From: G963663315 sp963663315
GTDB taxonomy: Bacteria > Pseudomonadota > Gammaproteobacteria > Arenicellales > Poriferihabitantaceae
Direction of reading: 5' to 3'
Assembly: GCA_963663315.1 (NCBI GenBank)
Contig: OY760176.1
Span: forward strand, 1 to 64,000
DNA length: 64,000 nucleotides
Below the pieces are notes generated by a model. The model was not told the DNA's origin. It saw only the letters and a list, made by a program, of their open reading frames with translations, and searched no databases. Each line of letters starts with the position of its first letter. Position 1 is the first letter of the stretch. The position numbers and the translations under genes are program-made. Shown here piece by piece: positions 18,557 to 27,280 of this stretch.

Positions 18557-19498
18557 TCAGTATTCAATTTCCTGCTCTGCCACCATTTCTCTCACTATAG
18601 CCTTATAAACCAGTGTCGTAAACCAATCGATCCAACCGCTGATATTATTTCCCTGATGATACCTGCCATACTTGTTTAATTCCCCGTAGTAAGATTGATG
18701 TTGTCTTTCAATTGCCGTAGACAACTGCATATTGGGAAGATTCGCCTTGAACAGAATTTGCTCCGACAAGGCCCGACCGATACGGCCGTTACCGTCAATG
18801 AATGGATGAATACGCTCAAACCACAGATGCGCGATAGCCGACTTCAGCGGCGCCAGCAATACCGGATTATTCTGGTCCTGATCGGGTAGTGCAGATGCAC
18901 TGCCGGTGAGCAACTGAAGGGGACAATTGTACCACTCGATAAAAGCAGCCATCCCGGATTCGACCTGCTCCGGTGGCGGCGCTTCATACAGAATTCGCTG
19001 CCCGTCGCCGATGACTACGACCTCAGACCGGTATTGGCCGATTTGTCCCTGGTATCGCTTATCCCGTTCCAGATATCCCAGTAATTGTTGATGCAACCCA
19101 TGCAAATAGTCTCTGGTCAGCGGCTCACAGATATTCCCACGGGAGGCGATCAACATCTGCACCACACCGGTAGCACGTTCGTCGATATTCCGGTCCACAG
19201 GGCGCCCGGTTTTCAGCAGGGAAGTCGCAACAGAATGAAGGTCACCATAGGAAAGATGCTCCCCTTCGATTGCGCTGGTAGCGCGGGCTTCCATGACCAG
19301 GGAACGAATCGCACCCTCACCCTGTAAAACCGTTTGCTCAGCGTGAACCGTATTCCCATTGCGTTTTTCTGCAAGTTTATAAATCTTCAATAACTGCATG
19401 ACGGTCTGTTCAGATAAAACGTACTCCCATACCGGCCAGTCCGGTCTTTGCCATATCCAGTTATTCTTCATCATGGGCCTTTGGTATTCAGGTTTCAT
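18557..19498 (-). CDS. Fic family protein with DUF4172 N-terminal domain
   Basis: Fic proteins transfer AMP or related groups to target proteins. The 313-residue protein has an N-terminal DUF4172-like segment (NNWIWQRPDWPVWEY), an inhibitory-helix motif TSAIEGEH of the (S/T)xxxE(G/N) type, and the catalytic HPFIDGNGRIGR loop. This is a class II-like autoinhibited Fic enzyme. Its start lies 11 bases after the endonuclease remnant on the same strand, so it is probably transcribed with the restriction-modification operon. Starts at 19474 or 19471 are also possible. Its target is unknown. Confidence 0.88.
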   Translation of the reverse strand: MKPEYQRPMMKNNWIWQRPDWPVWEYVLSEQTVMQLLKIYKLAEKRNGNTVHAEQTVLQGEGAIRSLVMEARATSAIEGEHLSYGDLHSVATSLLKTGRPVDRNIDERATGVVQMLIASRGNICEPLTRDYLHGLHQQLLGYLERDKRYQGQIGQYRSEVVVIGDGQRILYEAPPPEQVESGMAAFIEWYNCPLQLLTGSASALPDQDQNNPVLLAPLKSAIAHLWFERIHPFIDGNGRIGRALSEQILFKANLPNMQLSTAIERQHQSYYGELNKYGRYHQGNNISGWIDWFTTLVYKAIVREMVAEQEIEY

Positions 19499-19509
19499 GG
19501 GGTTGCCGA

Positions 19510-19880
19510 TTATGGCGCGACTCCTATCAGGACAAGTGGCACGGCCGGCGCCCCACGACCTTGCCGTATTACATTCAGAAGGTCGCGCTCATAATATGGT
19601 ACGCCGCTGGACATTTCTTGTTCCAACGTCTTCATTGGCAAGATTTCAATTCCAACATCAATGATATCGGAAATATAGAAACTGAGGTGCTTGACGAACA
19701 GGTCATGCGCCACGAATGCATACTTTCCGAACTGAACTTCAACGGCCACCCGATCCTTCACGAAATCAGTTTGGTTATAGGAGTGGAAATTACATTGAGC
19801 ACCTCATCCCATAGTTCTTTCTTGTGAACGATCAGGTATTCCTCACCATTCAGGTGGGAATATCGTGCTGCAATTTTCAT
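19510..19880 (-). pseudogene. BglII/BstYI-type restriction endonuclease, internally deleted and frameshifted
   Basis: Two frames make up this remnant. The first runs from ATG 19880 (MKIAARYSHLNGEEYLIVHK, family N-terminus) to a stop at 19758. The second, in another frame, resumes with SYNQTDFVKDRVAVEVQFGK and continues to PAVPLVLIGVAP. The D-x8-E-x-Q active-site pattern of the BglII/BstYI family (Asp of TDF, Glu and Gln of VEVQF) is kept. About 80 residues between the N-terminal helix and the catalytic strand are missing compared with the ~200-residue family, and the frame changes at the scar near 19770. Loss of function is likely. It starts at the TGATG overlap with the methyltransferase stop. 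Confidence 0.82.
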
Positions 19881-20761
19881 CAGTGCCCGCCTTTCGGCAA
19901 AGAGGGGTCGTAAATCGGCTTTCCCATCGGTCTTGTCTTCAGGCTTCCATCGAGTAACCGGTCGACCCGGTTGTGGGCAATCGAAATGTATTCTTCCACG
20001 ATATCGCACCCATACGCGTCGCGTCCGTGCTTCAGGGCGGCAATCGCCGCAGACCCGACACCAATATATGGATCGAACACCGCGTCCCCTTCATCGGTCA
20101 TCGACAGAATCAGGCGTTCCACCAGCTCTACCGGGAACTGGCATGGGTGGATCGTCTTTTCAGGGTGATTGCTCTTCACGTTCGGAAACATCCAGACATC
20201 ACTCGGATTCTTCCCGTTAGGGTTGCAAGACAGCTTGCCGGCATTTGGTCCCTTGAAGTGTCTTTTCCCAGGGTACTTCGACGGAACCCGAATCGGGTCA
20301 AGATTCCACGTGTAGTTGTCGCTCTTTGTCCACCAGTTGATCGTTTCGTAGCGACCTGACAGACGCCTGGTGCAGTGCAGCCCATGACCGAAATGCCAAA
20401 CTATGCGGTTGCGAAGCTTCAGACCGTGAGATGCGAAAACGGGATAGAGCAGCACATCCAGCGGCACAATCTCTCCGTTGTCCACATGGTTCCCTACCTG
20501 CCAACAAATTGACCCCTGATCGTGCAAAAGACGGACGCACTCGGCAATCACTCTTGTCTGCCCGACGATATACTCATCCGTGGACAGACGCTTCTTCTCA
20601 TAGGTCTTGCCAAGATTGTATGGCGGCGAAGTGACTATCAGCTTGAATAAGCCATCCGGCAGGTCGGACATGAATTGCAGATTGTCACGGCATTCTATGA
20701 CGATTTCGGCCAAATCGGATTGGACAGCCAAAGCAGAGACAGTTTTTAGCATTCTACTCAT
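19880..20761 (-). CDS. Beta-class DNA methyltransferase of the BglII-like R-M system
   Basis: This 293-residue amino-methyltransferase (N4-cytosine or N6-adenine) has motif IV TSPPYN early (about residue 45) and motif I FDPYIGVGSAAIAA near the C-terminus, the order of the beta class. SPPY rather than DPPY favours N4-cytosine methylation, as known for M.BglII. With the adjacent BglII/BstYI-type endonuclease remnant, a GATC-centred target is a reasonable inference. It overlaps the upstream RHH gene (ATGA) and the endonuclease start (TGATG). It appears intact, so methylation may persist although restriction is lost. Confidence 0.87.
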   Translation of the reverse strand: MSRMLKTVSALAVQSDLAEIVIECRDNLQFMSDLPDGLFKLIVTSPPYNLGKTYEKKRLSTDEYIVGQTRVIAECVRLLHDQGSICWQVGNHVDNGEIVPLDVLLYPVFASHGLKLRNRIVWHFGHGLHCTRRLSGRYETINWWTKSDNYTWNLDPIRVPSKYPGKRHFKGPNAGKLSCNPNGKNPSDVWMFPNVKSNHPEKTIHPCQFPVELVERLILSMTDEGDAVFDPYIGVGSAAIAALKHGRDAYGCDIVEEYISIAHNRVDRLLDGSLKTRPMGKPIYDPSLPKGGH

Positions 20762-20982
20762 TTCCCTGTATTGTTGTCTGATATTTGCCCGGTCTCATCC
20801 CTGATTTCTTCAATGTCAAACAGGGAGCCCTGCACTGCCACCCAGTTCTCTTCAATATAGTCTCGCATGAATTCGCGTAACACTTGTGCCGCAGGCCTGT
20901 CCTGAGCGCGACAAACCATCATAAAGCGTTCGTGCAAACTGCTCTCGATACGAATCCGGAATCCTGCGTCTTTCCTCGACAT
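20758..20982 (-). CDS. Small ribbon-helix-helix protein heading the R-M operon
   Basis: The 74-residue protein starting at MSRKDAG has an RHH-type N-terminal strand (AGFRIRIESSLHERFMMVC) followed by two helices (RPAAQVLREFMRDYIEEN) and an acidic tail. It resembles CopG/ParD-like DNA-binding proteins. It overlaps the methyltransferase start by ATGA, so it is the first gene of the operon. A role as autoregulator of the R-M operon is inferred from position. An ATG at 20997 is an alternative start. Confidence 0.65.
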   Translation of the reverse strand: MSRKDAGFRIRIESSLHERFMMVCRAQDRPAAQVLREFMRDYIEENWVAVQGSLFDIEEIRDETGQISDNNTGK

Positions 20983-21054
20983 AATCATAGTGTACACGAT
21001 GGATGTACATTTGTGTATCCAAAATGTTCTTCACTTTCCCCCCAACAGATCGAC

Positions 21055-21345
21055 TCAGACGAATTTACGGTAGGTATGTACGTCGTCAAACCAAGTTGGG
21101 TCGATGGCATCCTGATTTAAGAGGCAGTTCAGCTCATCCAGTATGTTCTGACCCCGTCCATAAAACACATCAGCCGGTGTCAGATTGTTTAGCGATTCAG
21201 GATAGCGCTCGTGGTAATAGCCGAGTTCCCGAATCTCGCGAAACAACCGCTTCCCCGACAACCCCGGACACAATTCGACCCGCTCACGCAGATACCCCTC
21301 GTACGGGTCCAGAAGCCGCGGACGCGGATGCCGGGGACCGTATAC
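21055..21345 (-). pseudogene. IS3-type transposase C-terminal remnant
   Basis: The minus-strand translation includes YHERYPESLNNLTPADVFYG and GRGQNILDELNCLL, the typical C-terminus of IS3-group transposases. Only the last part of the integrase domain remains. The same IS end (ATCCTAATTTAAGAGGCAGT in the other copy) is present at 36002-36035, showing that both remnants derive from one element. Confidence 0.75.
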
Positions 21346-21349
21346 CGGA

Positions 21350-21590
21350 TTCTTCAGCCCCCGTTTCAGGTGCTGTGGACGATTATCTTGAGCTTTGCGA
21401 GGCCGAAGACCGTAAGCCCGATGTGCCGCTGAAGGGCAGCTTCAACGTGCGCCCCGGCCGCGACCTGCACCGCCGCGCTGAGCATCGACGAGCAGTCGAA
21501 AGGGATGAGGAAACGTTCGATTTCGTCGACCGCTTCTGTAAAGGCTCCGCCCGAGACTGCCAGAAGACGGGAAAGTTGAGAACACACGTT
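21350..21590 (+). pseudogene. HicB-like antitoxin remnant
   Basis: The plus strand encodes VDDYLELCEAEDRKP, then a GSFNVRPGRDLHRRA stretch, which follows the C-terminal pattern of HicB antitoxins (VDDYLexCxxxGxxPxKPxSGxFNvRxxpeLHxxa). After this point the expected AAxxxxSLNxFV helix is found only partly and in shifted frames. No intact HicA toxin is visible nearby. It is a decayed fragment. Confidence 0.5.
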
Positions 21591-21599
21591 CGGTGTTGC

Positions 21600-22130
21600 G
21601 AGCGGCAGCTGCCCATAGACGCCGGTAGATCGCCATATCGGAACAACGCCAACGTCCAAGAAATGTTCTCGCCATTCCGGTGTCGAGTGCGGCCATGCGC
21701 TGCAGAACCGCATAAAGCAATTTGACGGCAGGTCCCAACAGCATTCAGGAATGTTGGAGAGGAGCAAGACCATTTTCTACTCAACTCCGACGAGTTGGGT
21801 CGTTAACCTTTAACTGTTGTCTAAGGCTATTCTGTTGAGCTAGAATTGTCCCGGCGCAGGAAGTATCACCCAATATTTTCATGTCTACGGGCTAGCACGA
21901 GGTCGTTGCAACTTGCCCGGCGCCGCTACCCTCTTGCTTGATCAACCATGCAGAAGGGAAGTCAGAACCCGGGAATCGTGAAAACTGACCAAAGTGACCA
22001 CCACCGAGCAGATCGGCTTACTTTCTGCGAAAGCCAATTTTCACCTTCATGCCAGCCTTTGGCGGTAGGGTGTCCTGTTACTCTTTTTTTTCCCGAGACC
22101 GGGCGTGCCCTCTAGTGCAATTTTTGTATC
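21600..22130. other. Gene-free stretch
   Basis: No coding sequence with recognisable features was found. Open frames on the minus strand through 21366-21784 are complements of the HicB-like remnant and encode nothing recognised. The sequence ends with an AAGGAAAT possible ribosome-binding site at about 22131 for the following gene. Confidence 0.35.
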
Positions 22131-22145
22131 TAAGGAAATCTGCAG

Positions 22146-22601
22146 TTGGACTTACACAGTAATCTTCCTCGCCTTATCCCACGAGCCATCACATGGGCAG
22201 AAGAAATGGCTGCGGATGTTGCCTCAAGAGGAAAATCTTTGGGTCAATCTGACCTTTCGATTGCGAGGGCCGTAGGCGTTCAGCGAGCCGATAGGATCCG
22301 TGTATTATTGGTCGATCAAATTCCACTACCATCAGACCCTGAACTCCAAGCGGCCGCCATACAAGCTGAACTACTCGGGCCAGATGTTGAAGGTCTCACC
22401 CTTGGATACTCGATTCTGATCTGTCATGGAAGGTTGTGCAGACGCCTGTTGTCGCACGAGTGTCGCCATGTGTACCAGTACGAACAAGCAGGATCAATCG
22501 CATTGTTCCTCCCACTTTATTTAGAGTCGATCGTCCAAGTAGGGTACTGGGATAGTACGTATGAACGCGACGCACGGAAGCATGAACAAGTATACGCCTA
22601 A
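22146..22601 (+). CDS. Hypothetical protein with HExxH-like zinc-peptidase motif
   Basis: The 151-residue product has 'LLSHECRHVYQYEQAG', which fits the HExxH zinc-binding motif with the following helix, and 'ERDARKHEQVYA' near the end where a third ligand could lie. Such short proteins with HExxHVxQxE and a hydrophobic helix occur as uncharacterised metallopeptidase-like proteins. The start is a TTG with AAGGAAA upstream; no earlier ATG is in frame. Its place between R-M operons may be coincidental. Function is unknown. Confidence 0.55.
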   Translation: MDLHSNLPRLIPRAITWAEEMAADVASRGKSLGQSDLSIARAVGVQRADRIRVLLVDQIPLPSDPELQAAAIQAELLGPDVEGLTLGYSILICHGRLCRRLLSHECRHVYQYEQAGSIALFLPLYLESIVQVGYWDSTYERDARKHEQVYA

Positions 22602-22664
22602 TATGTAAAAGTTGGGACTTGATCTGACAGTTACCGGTTTGAAGGGGTGCCTGTCAGTTGAAGT

Positions 22665-22990
22665 CTAGTTCACAAACTTCTCCTGCCAGATTTTCCTGCC
22701 GTCCTCCAATGTCTCCATGGGAGTTCGGCCACAACCCATTTTCCCTTGATGGGTCCGTTCAGTATTATACTGATCAAGCCGCCCGTCAAGGTCTTTCTGC
22801 AAGGTCTCCAGGTCGCCGTACACGCTCTTGCGGAACGTGATCTGGTAGAACTCGTTCAGGATGGTTTTGTGGAAGCGCTCACAGATGCCGTTGGTTTGGG
22901 GCGATTGGGCCTTGGTCTTGCCGTGATCGATGTCATTGATGGCCAAGTAGAGTTGATAGTAGGGCTCTTGAACGTGATAAGTCGGTTTTT
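22665..22990 (-). pseudogene. IS481-type transposase C-terminal remnant
   Basis: The minus-strand frame includes NGICERFHKTILNEFYQ, then YNTERTHQGKMGCGRTPMET and IWQEKFVN, the characteristic end of IS481-family transposases. The DDE domain N-terminal to AINDIDHGKTKAQSPQT is broken and runs into other frames upstream of 22950. It is the truncated tail of an insertion sequence. Confidence 0.8.
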
Positions 22991-23172
22991 AAGCCGATCC
23001 AGATGGAGAAAGACGTCCTCCCTGGCTGAAAACACCATGTTTGTTGTTGTCGCTGGCCTGCTCGAACCGGAGGCGGCCTATCATCCAGGCAGTCTCTACC
23101 GGATGGGGTTGCTGTTTTAGGGGTTGACACAATTCGCCCCTGCATGTATCATCTGCCGCATGATGCAGCATT

Positions 23173-23379
23173 GTGCGGCAGTGTGAGGTGGCCGCTAAAC
23201 AACGCCTCACAGTCAACCTCGAAGTTGCTGAATATCAGGAGCTTCAAAGGCTCGCTCAACAAAATAATGTCTCGATGGCGTGGCTTGGCCGTCGGGCCAT
23301 CACTTGGCTTCTAGAGCATAACAACAGCCAACGCGAAATTCCGTTCCTCCCAAATGTCATCGGTCAATTGGAGCGGTAG
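23173..23379 (+). CDS. Small RHH-type protein heading the C5 R-M operon
   Basis: The 68-residue protein, beginning at a GTG, contains 'QRLTVNLEVAEYQELQRLAQ' and 'VSMAWLGRRAITWLLEH', a ribbon-helix-helix pattern of the CopG kind. It ends directly before the methyltransferase ATG (TAG-ATG), so it is the first gene of that operon. It could repress the operon, as inferred for the unrelated R-M operon to the left. GTG use and the lack of a strong ribosome-binding site lower confidence. Confidence 0.6.
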   Translation: MRQCEVAAKQRLTVNLEVAEYQELQRLAQQNNVSMAWLGRRAITWLLEHNNSQREIPFLPNVIGQLER

Positions 23380-24534
23380 ATGGTCGGCATAGTCGGAAGC
23401 TTCTACGAGTTCTTCGCTGGCGCAGGCATGGCGCGTGCTGGTCTTGGGGACCGATGGCGTTGCCTGTTCGCCAACGACTTCGACCGGAAGAAGGCCGCGA
23501 CCTATGCCCTCAATTGGGGCGTAGACAATCTTGTATGCGGCGACGTGCGAGAGGTCACTACTGCCGACTTAACTGGCGTTGCCGATCTGGTCTGGGCATC
23601 GTTCCCATGTCAGGACCTGTCTCTCGCAGGCAGCGGCGCCGGGCTGGAAGGCGAACGCTCCGGTACCTTCTGGCCGTTCTGGCGCCTGATGACCACGCTT
23701 GTCGATGAATCGCGCGCCCCTGCTGTGGTTGTCTTGGAGAATGTCTGTGGAACCTTGTCTTCTCACGGCGGTAAGGATTTCAAGTCGATTTGTAAAGCGC
23801 TTCGCGATGGGGGCTACAGGTTCGGATCCCTGGTCATTGATGCCGTTCATTTCGTCCCGCAATCGCGGCCCCGCCTTTTCATTGTTGCGGTGCGGGCTGA
23901 CATTCCCATCCCCGACACGCTTTGCGAGATGTGGCCTGCACGAGTGTTTCATCCGCACTCCCTTCGGAATGCCTACGTAAGACTGCCCACCGACTTGACG
24001 GATGGCTGGATATGGTGGCGGCTCCCCATGCCGCCGGTGCGCAACACCGATTTCTCCGATCTCCTTGAAGAAGACCCGCGAGACGTGCCTTGGCATACGC
24101 CCGTTGAGACGCGGAAGCTCCTGGACATGATGAGCGACATAAACCTGGATAAGGTTCGCTTAGCGAAGTTAGAAGGGCGGCGGATAGTCGGTACGGTTTA
24201 CAAGCGCACGCGGCGCGACGGGACCGGCCGAAAGGTCCAGCGCGCCGAAGTGCGCTTCGACGACATAGCCGGATGCCTACGCACCCCGGCCGGCGGCTCA
24301 AGCCGACAACTTGTCCTCGTTGTCGAAGGCTGCAAGGTGCGGTCGCGTCTCATTTCAAGCCGCGAAACCGCGCGCCTCATGGGCCTTCCGGATGATTATA
24401 CTCTGCCCGAGAACTACAACGAAGCCTATCATCTGACAGGCGATGGGGTTGTTGTGCCCGTGGTCCGGTTCCTGGCGGACACGATCATCCAGCCCGTGAT
24501 CTCGTGCATAGTCGAGGCGCAGAAAGCCGCATGA
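23380..24534 (+). CDS. DNA (cytosine-5-)-methyltransferase
   Basis: This 384-residue C5-cytosine methyltransferase has motif I FYEFFAGAGMARAGLG, motif IV with the catalytic PCQ in WASFPCQDLSLAG, motif VI VVLENVCG, motif VIII-like QSRPRLFIVAV, and late motifs ending 'SRETARLMGLPDDY'. It methylates C5 of cytosine in a target set by its variable region (about residues 205-310), not predictable here. It overlaps the endonuclease gene by ATGA. Vsr downstream would correct T:G mismatches from deaminated 5-methylcytosine, consistent with C5 methylation. Confidence 0.93.
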   Translation: MVGIVGSFYEFFAGAGMARAGLGDRWRCLFANDFDRKKAATYALNWGVDNLVCGDVREVTTADLTGVADLVWASFPCQDLSLAGSGAGLEGERSGTFWPFWRLMTTLVDESRAPAVVVLENVCGTLSSHGGKDFKSICKALRDGGYRFGSLVIDAVHFVPQSRPRLFIVAVRADIPIPDTLCEMWPARVFHPHSLRNAYVRLPTDLTDGWIWWRLPMPPVRNTDFSDLLEEDPRDVPWHTPVETRKLLDMMSDINLDKVRLAKLEGRRIVGTVYKRTRRDGTGRKVQRAEVRFDDIAGCLRTPAGGSSRQLVLVVEGCKVRSRLISSRETARLMGLPDDYTLPENYNEAYHLTGDGVVVPVVRFLADTIIQPVISCIVEAQKAA

Positions 24535-25388
24535 GCGTCATTCCGTGCCAGCGGAACAGTAGCCTTGGCCAGCAAATTGAAGCATTCGCCGAAACACTGA
24601 AGACCGAGGCTCACACGCTTGGCGATCACGGCCTCAGTGAGTCGAATTTTTACGCCAGTGGCCTTTTCCGAGGGGCCATCGAGCGAGTTCGCGGACAGAT
24701 CGTCGCCGACATGCGCGAGAAGCGAGAATTCGTTCAGCATGTTCTCAACCACATGCAGGATAAGAAGTTCATTATCGATTGGGAGTCCGCTGGCGAAGTC
24801 AATCGCCATGACTATGCCATCAATCTCCCATCGGGCCGAACAGCCATTGTCGAATTGAAGGGATGTCTGGACGGAAACAACACCAACATTTTTGAACGGC
24901 CGCAGAATGCGGATGAATTCATAGTCTGGAGCTTATGCACGAACATGGGCTCCGATCTACGGAAAGGCGTCTGGTCCGGAATCCATACGCGCCTGAGCGC
25001 CGAAATCATCTCCCGCGAACAACGCGTTGACGGGATAGTCATCTGGGACATGTTTTGCGGCACCATCGGGCGGCCCTGTCCCAAGTTGCTGGCTGACCCT
25101 TCCCGTATCACCATTGTCGGTCCGTATTCGCTTCCGCCGCCGTGTCTCTACGTCTTGCCAGCCACGATTCCGAGTGTCCGTAACAACCCCACTCCCCAGG
25201 CTCAACGGCTATCTGATGTCCAGATACTGCAAGCCTTTAATGACTGCTTCGGAAGTAGGCCACAGGAAACCAATTACGTCAGTTTCGATGTTGCCCATCG
25301 AGACGCCGACACCGTTCGAACAACGCGCATCGTCCGCGACGACGAGGTGCAGAGAGAGTCCAGGCCGACCGCAATCCGTCGAACGTAA
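24531..25388 (+). CDS. Putative type II restriction endonuclease, PD-(D/E)XK-like
   Basis: The 285-residue product starts at the ATGA overlap with the methyltransferase gene. No named endonuclease family was recognised. The segment 'NRHDYAINLPSGRTAIVELKG' gives a D-x(n)-ExK pattern typical of PD-(D/E)XK nucleases, followed by 'FERPQNADEFIVWSLC'. Its place between a C5 methyltransferase and Vsr strongly suggests it is the cognate restriction enzyme. The reading frame is uninterrupted and the ends overlap neighbours tightly, so the gene is probably active. Specificity is unknown. Confidence 0.78.
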   Translation: MSVIPCQRNSSLGQQIEAFAETLKTEAHTLGDHGLSESNFYASGLFRGAIERVRGQIVADMREKREFVQHVLNHMQDKKFIIDWESAGEVNRHDYAINLPSGRTAIVELKGCLDGNNTNIFERPQNADEFIVWSLCTNMGSDLRKGVWSGIHTRLSAEIISREQRVDGIVIWDMFCGTIGRPCPKLLADPSRITIVGPYSLPPPCLYVLPATIPSVRNNPTPQAQRLSDVQILQAFNDCFGSRPQETNYVSFDVAHRDADTVRTTRIVRDDEVQRESRPTAIRRT

Positions 25389-25390
25389 CG

Positions 25391-25801
25391 ATGCCGTCGG
25401 AACTGCGCAGCCGGACCATGCGCGCGGTCAAAGGTTGCGACACCAAACCCGAGATGGTGGTGCGGCGCCTCCTGCATCGTATGGGCTATCGGTACCGCCT
25501 GCACCGGAAGAACCTGCCGGGCAAGCCGGACATTGTGTTCGGCCCACGTCAGAAGGTCATCTTCGTTCACGGATGTTTCTGGCACGGGCATTCTTGCAAG
25601 CGCGGGAGTCGGCTGCCGAAAACCAACGCCGAGTACTGGCAGGCGAAAATTGCGCGCAATGTTGAACGGCACTCGGATCAAGTCGACGAATTGACCACCG
25701 CCGGTTGGACGGTGCTTACGCTATGGGAGTGCGAACTTGCCGACGTGGATGCAGCCGCACGGGGCCTAAGCGCTTTCCTCGACGAAACTGTTAGTATGTA
25801 G
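25391..25801 (+). CDS. vsr: Very short patch repair endonuclease Vsr
   Basis: Vsr nicks 5' of T in T:G mismatches formed by deamination of 5-methylcytosine. The 136-residue protein shows 'RSRTMRAVKGCDTKPE', 'GKPDIVF' with the catalytic Asp, 'VHGCFWHGHSC' with zinc-binding residues, and 'LTLWECEL'. The start is two bases after the endonuclease stop. Its presence supports C5 methylation by the neighbouring methyltransferase. Confidence 0.93.
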   Translation: MPSELRSRTMRAVKGCDTKPEMVVRRLLHRMGYRYRLHRKNLPGKPDIVFGPRQKVIFVHGCFWHGHSCKRGSRLPKTNAEYWQAKIARNVERHSDQVDELTTAGWTVLTLWECELADVDAAARGLSAFLDETVSM

Positions 25802-26272
25802 CTCTGGTGTTCCTTGGGCGCGTCGCTTCGGGGGCGGGCTACGCTGTCGAGCTCGCTGTGCGCTGACACCTGCCCGGCGGCGCATAGAGTGTGACGGCGG
25901 GGGTACCTAGGCGGTTTGACCGCCGCCACAACCCACTTCACCGAATAACGCTTGTGTGCCATACTGCCTCCTCCTCATGCCGGGGACTTTTATCATGCCA
26001 GTTTCGCAAACGCTTTGGACTAATTTATGGGGAGACCACCACAAATCACCGGCTCTGTTTCAAAACCTGGAGCATTACCCAAGGGGCTTGACATCACCGA
26101 TTTACGAAGTATGTTTCTATCGAATCTGGTATCAGGAGGTGTTTGCTTGAACGATGTGAGACAGTTTGCAAAATTGGTCAATGACCTTTGTCATCGTCAA
26201 TCCCGAGCTTCTGCGTTGGGCAGATGCGTGCTTCAGGGTTGCAGGTAAGAAACCAGAGAGGAAGCTAATGCT
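25802..26272. other. Gap with a possible IS3 orfA N-terminal scrap
   Basis: On the minus strand near 25962 the sequence MAHKRYSVKWVVAAVK resembles the start of IS3-type OrfA proteins (MxxKRYsxeqivxxl), but it loses the pattern within 20 residues. The remainder up to the DUF2806 gene has short open frames with no recognisable content. A GAGAGGAAG ribosome-binding site precedes the next gene. Confidence 0.35.
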
Positions 26273-27280
26273 ATGGACGTAAATCTGAATGTTCCTGCAA
26301 TCGAGAAACTCTTGGATTATGCCGCTAGCGGCATCGGCAGCGTTGCCGGTTCGATGTTGGCTCCTTGGAAAGCTCGACGAGAAGTCCAAGCAGAGCAGAT
26401 AGCTGCAGAAGGAGATGCGACTGTACTGCAAATTCAAGCAGAGGCTCAATCAAAAGCGCGAGCAATTTTAGTGTCGCAAGATTCTGATGTTTCTGGAGAA
26501 TTAGACATAACAAACATGGTAAATCAAAGGATTCAGTTTCAAGAACGGAAAAGACAGATCAATATTGAATCAGTAGTCAGGGAAGCTGCCCACCAACTCG
26601 GAGATAAAAGTGTCGCAAACAGCGATCCGGATCACGACTGGACGGCCCGTTTCTTCAATGAGGTACAGGATGTATCATCGAAGGAGATGCAATTATTGTG
26701 GGCGAAAGTCCTTGCCGGTGAAGTTGAGCGGGCAGGAAGCACATCCGTTCGGACGTTGGAAATGTTGAAGAATCTTGACCAGGAAACGGCAAAGCTATTT
26801 AGCAAGTTATGTTCAGCCTGCACATTCTTGGATCCAAATGAGAAGAGATTCAGCGATGCTAGAGTTCCTTCGCTTGGGGGTAACGCAGCATCTAATTCTT
26901 TGATCAAGTATGGTCTGAATTACGCTGCACTTAACATTCTCAACGAACATGGCTTGATTATATCGGATTACAATTCCTGGTGTGATTATAGGAGTGCCAT
27001 CGGAATCATGAGCGATAATACATCTATACTGTTCCGTATGCCTTTCAGCTTTCAGAACCGATACTGGGTTTTGGTTCCTGTAGGCCCACATGCTTTGAGC
27101 AAGGAATTTAAACTGCATGGTGTTGCCCTGACTGAGTCAGGGAAAGAATTATCAAAAATTGTTGAATTGGAACCTATGGAAGAGTTTGCTAGCGACCTTA
27201 TGAATTTCTTCCGTGGGAAAAACTTACAAATGACAAAGGTTGACAGTTCGCAACCGCAAATCGTTAACAACCCCACATGA
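26273..27280 (+). CDS. DUF2806 domain protein, possible defence gene
   Basis: The 335-residue protein has a glutamate/alanine-rich helical N-terminal region (residues 30-110) and a central block 'ARFFNEVQDVSSKEMQLLWA' followed by 'KVLAGEVERAG' and 'SVRTLEMLKNLDQETAKLF', which is the DUF2806 signature. The C-terminal half includes a beta-rich part with 'YWVLVPVGPHALSKEFKLHG'. The family has no established biochemical function; members are often found near mobile and defence genes. Here it follows an intact R-M operon and precedes defence remnants. There is no signal peptide. Confidence 0.75.
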   Translation: MDVNLNVPAIEKLLDYAASGIGSVAGSMLAPWKARREVQAEQIAAEGDATVLQIQAEAQSKARAILVSQDSDVSGELDITNMVNQRIQFQERKRQINIESVVREAAHQLGDKSVANSDPDHDWTARFFNEVQDVSSKEMQLLWAKVLAGEVERAGSTSVRTLEMLKNLDQETAKLFSKLCSACTFLDPNEKRFSDARVPSLGGNAASNSLIKYGLNYAALNILNEHGLIISDYNSWCDYRSAIGIMSDNTSILFRMPFSFQNRYWVLVPVGPHALSKEFKLHGVALTESGKELSKIVELEPMEEFASDLMNFFRGKNLQMTKVDSSQPQIVNNPT

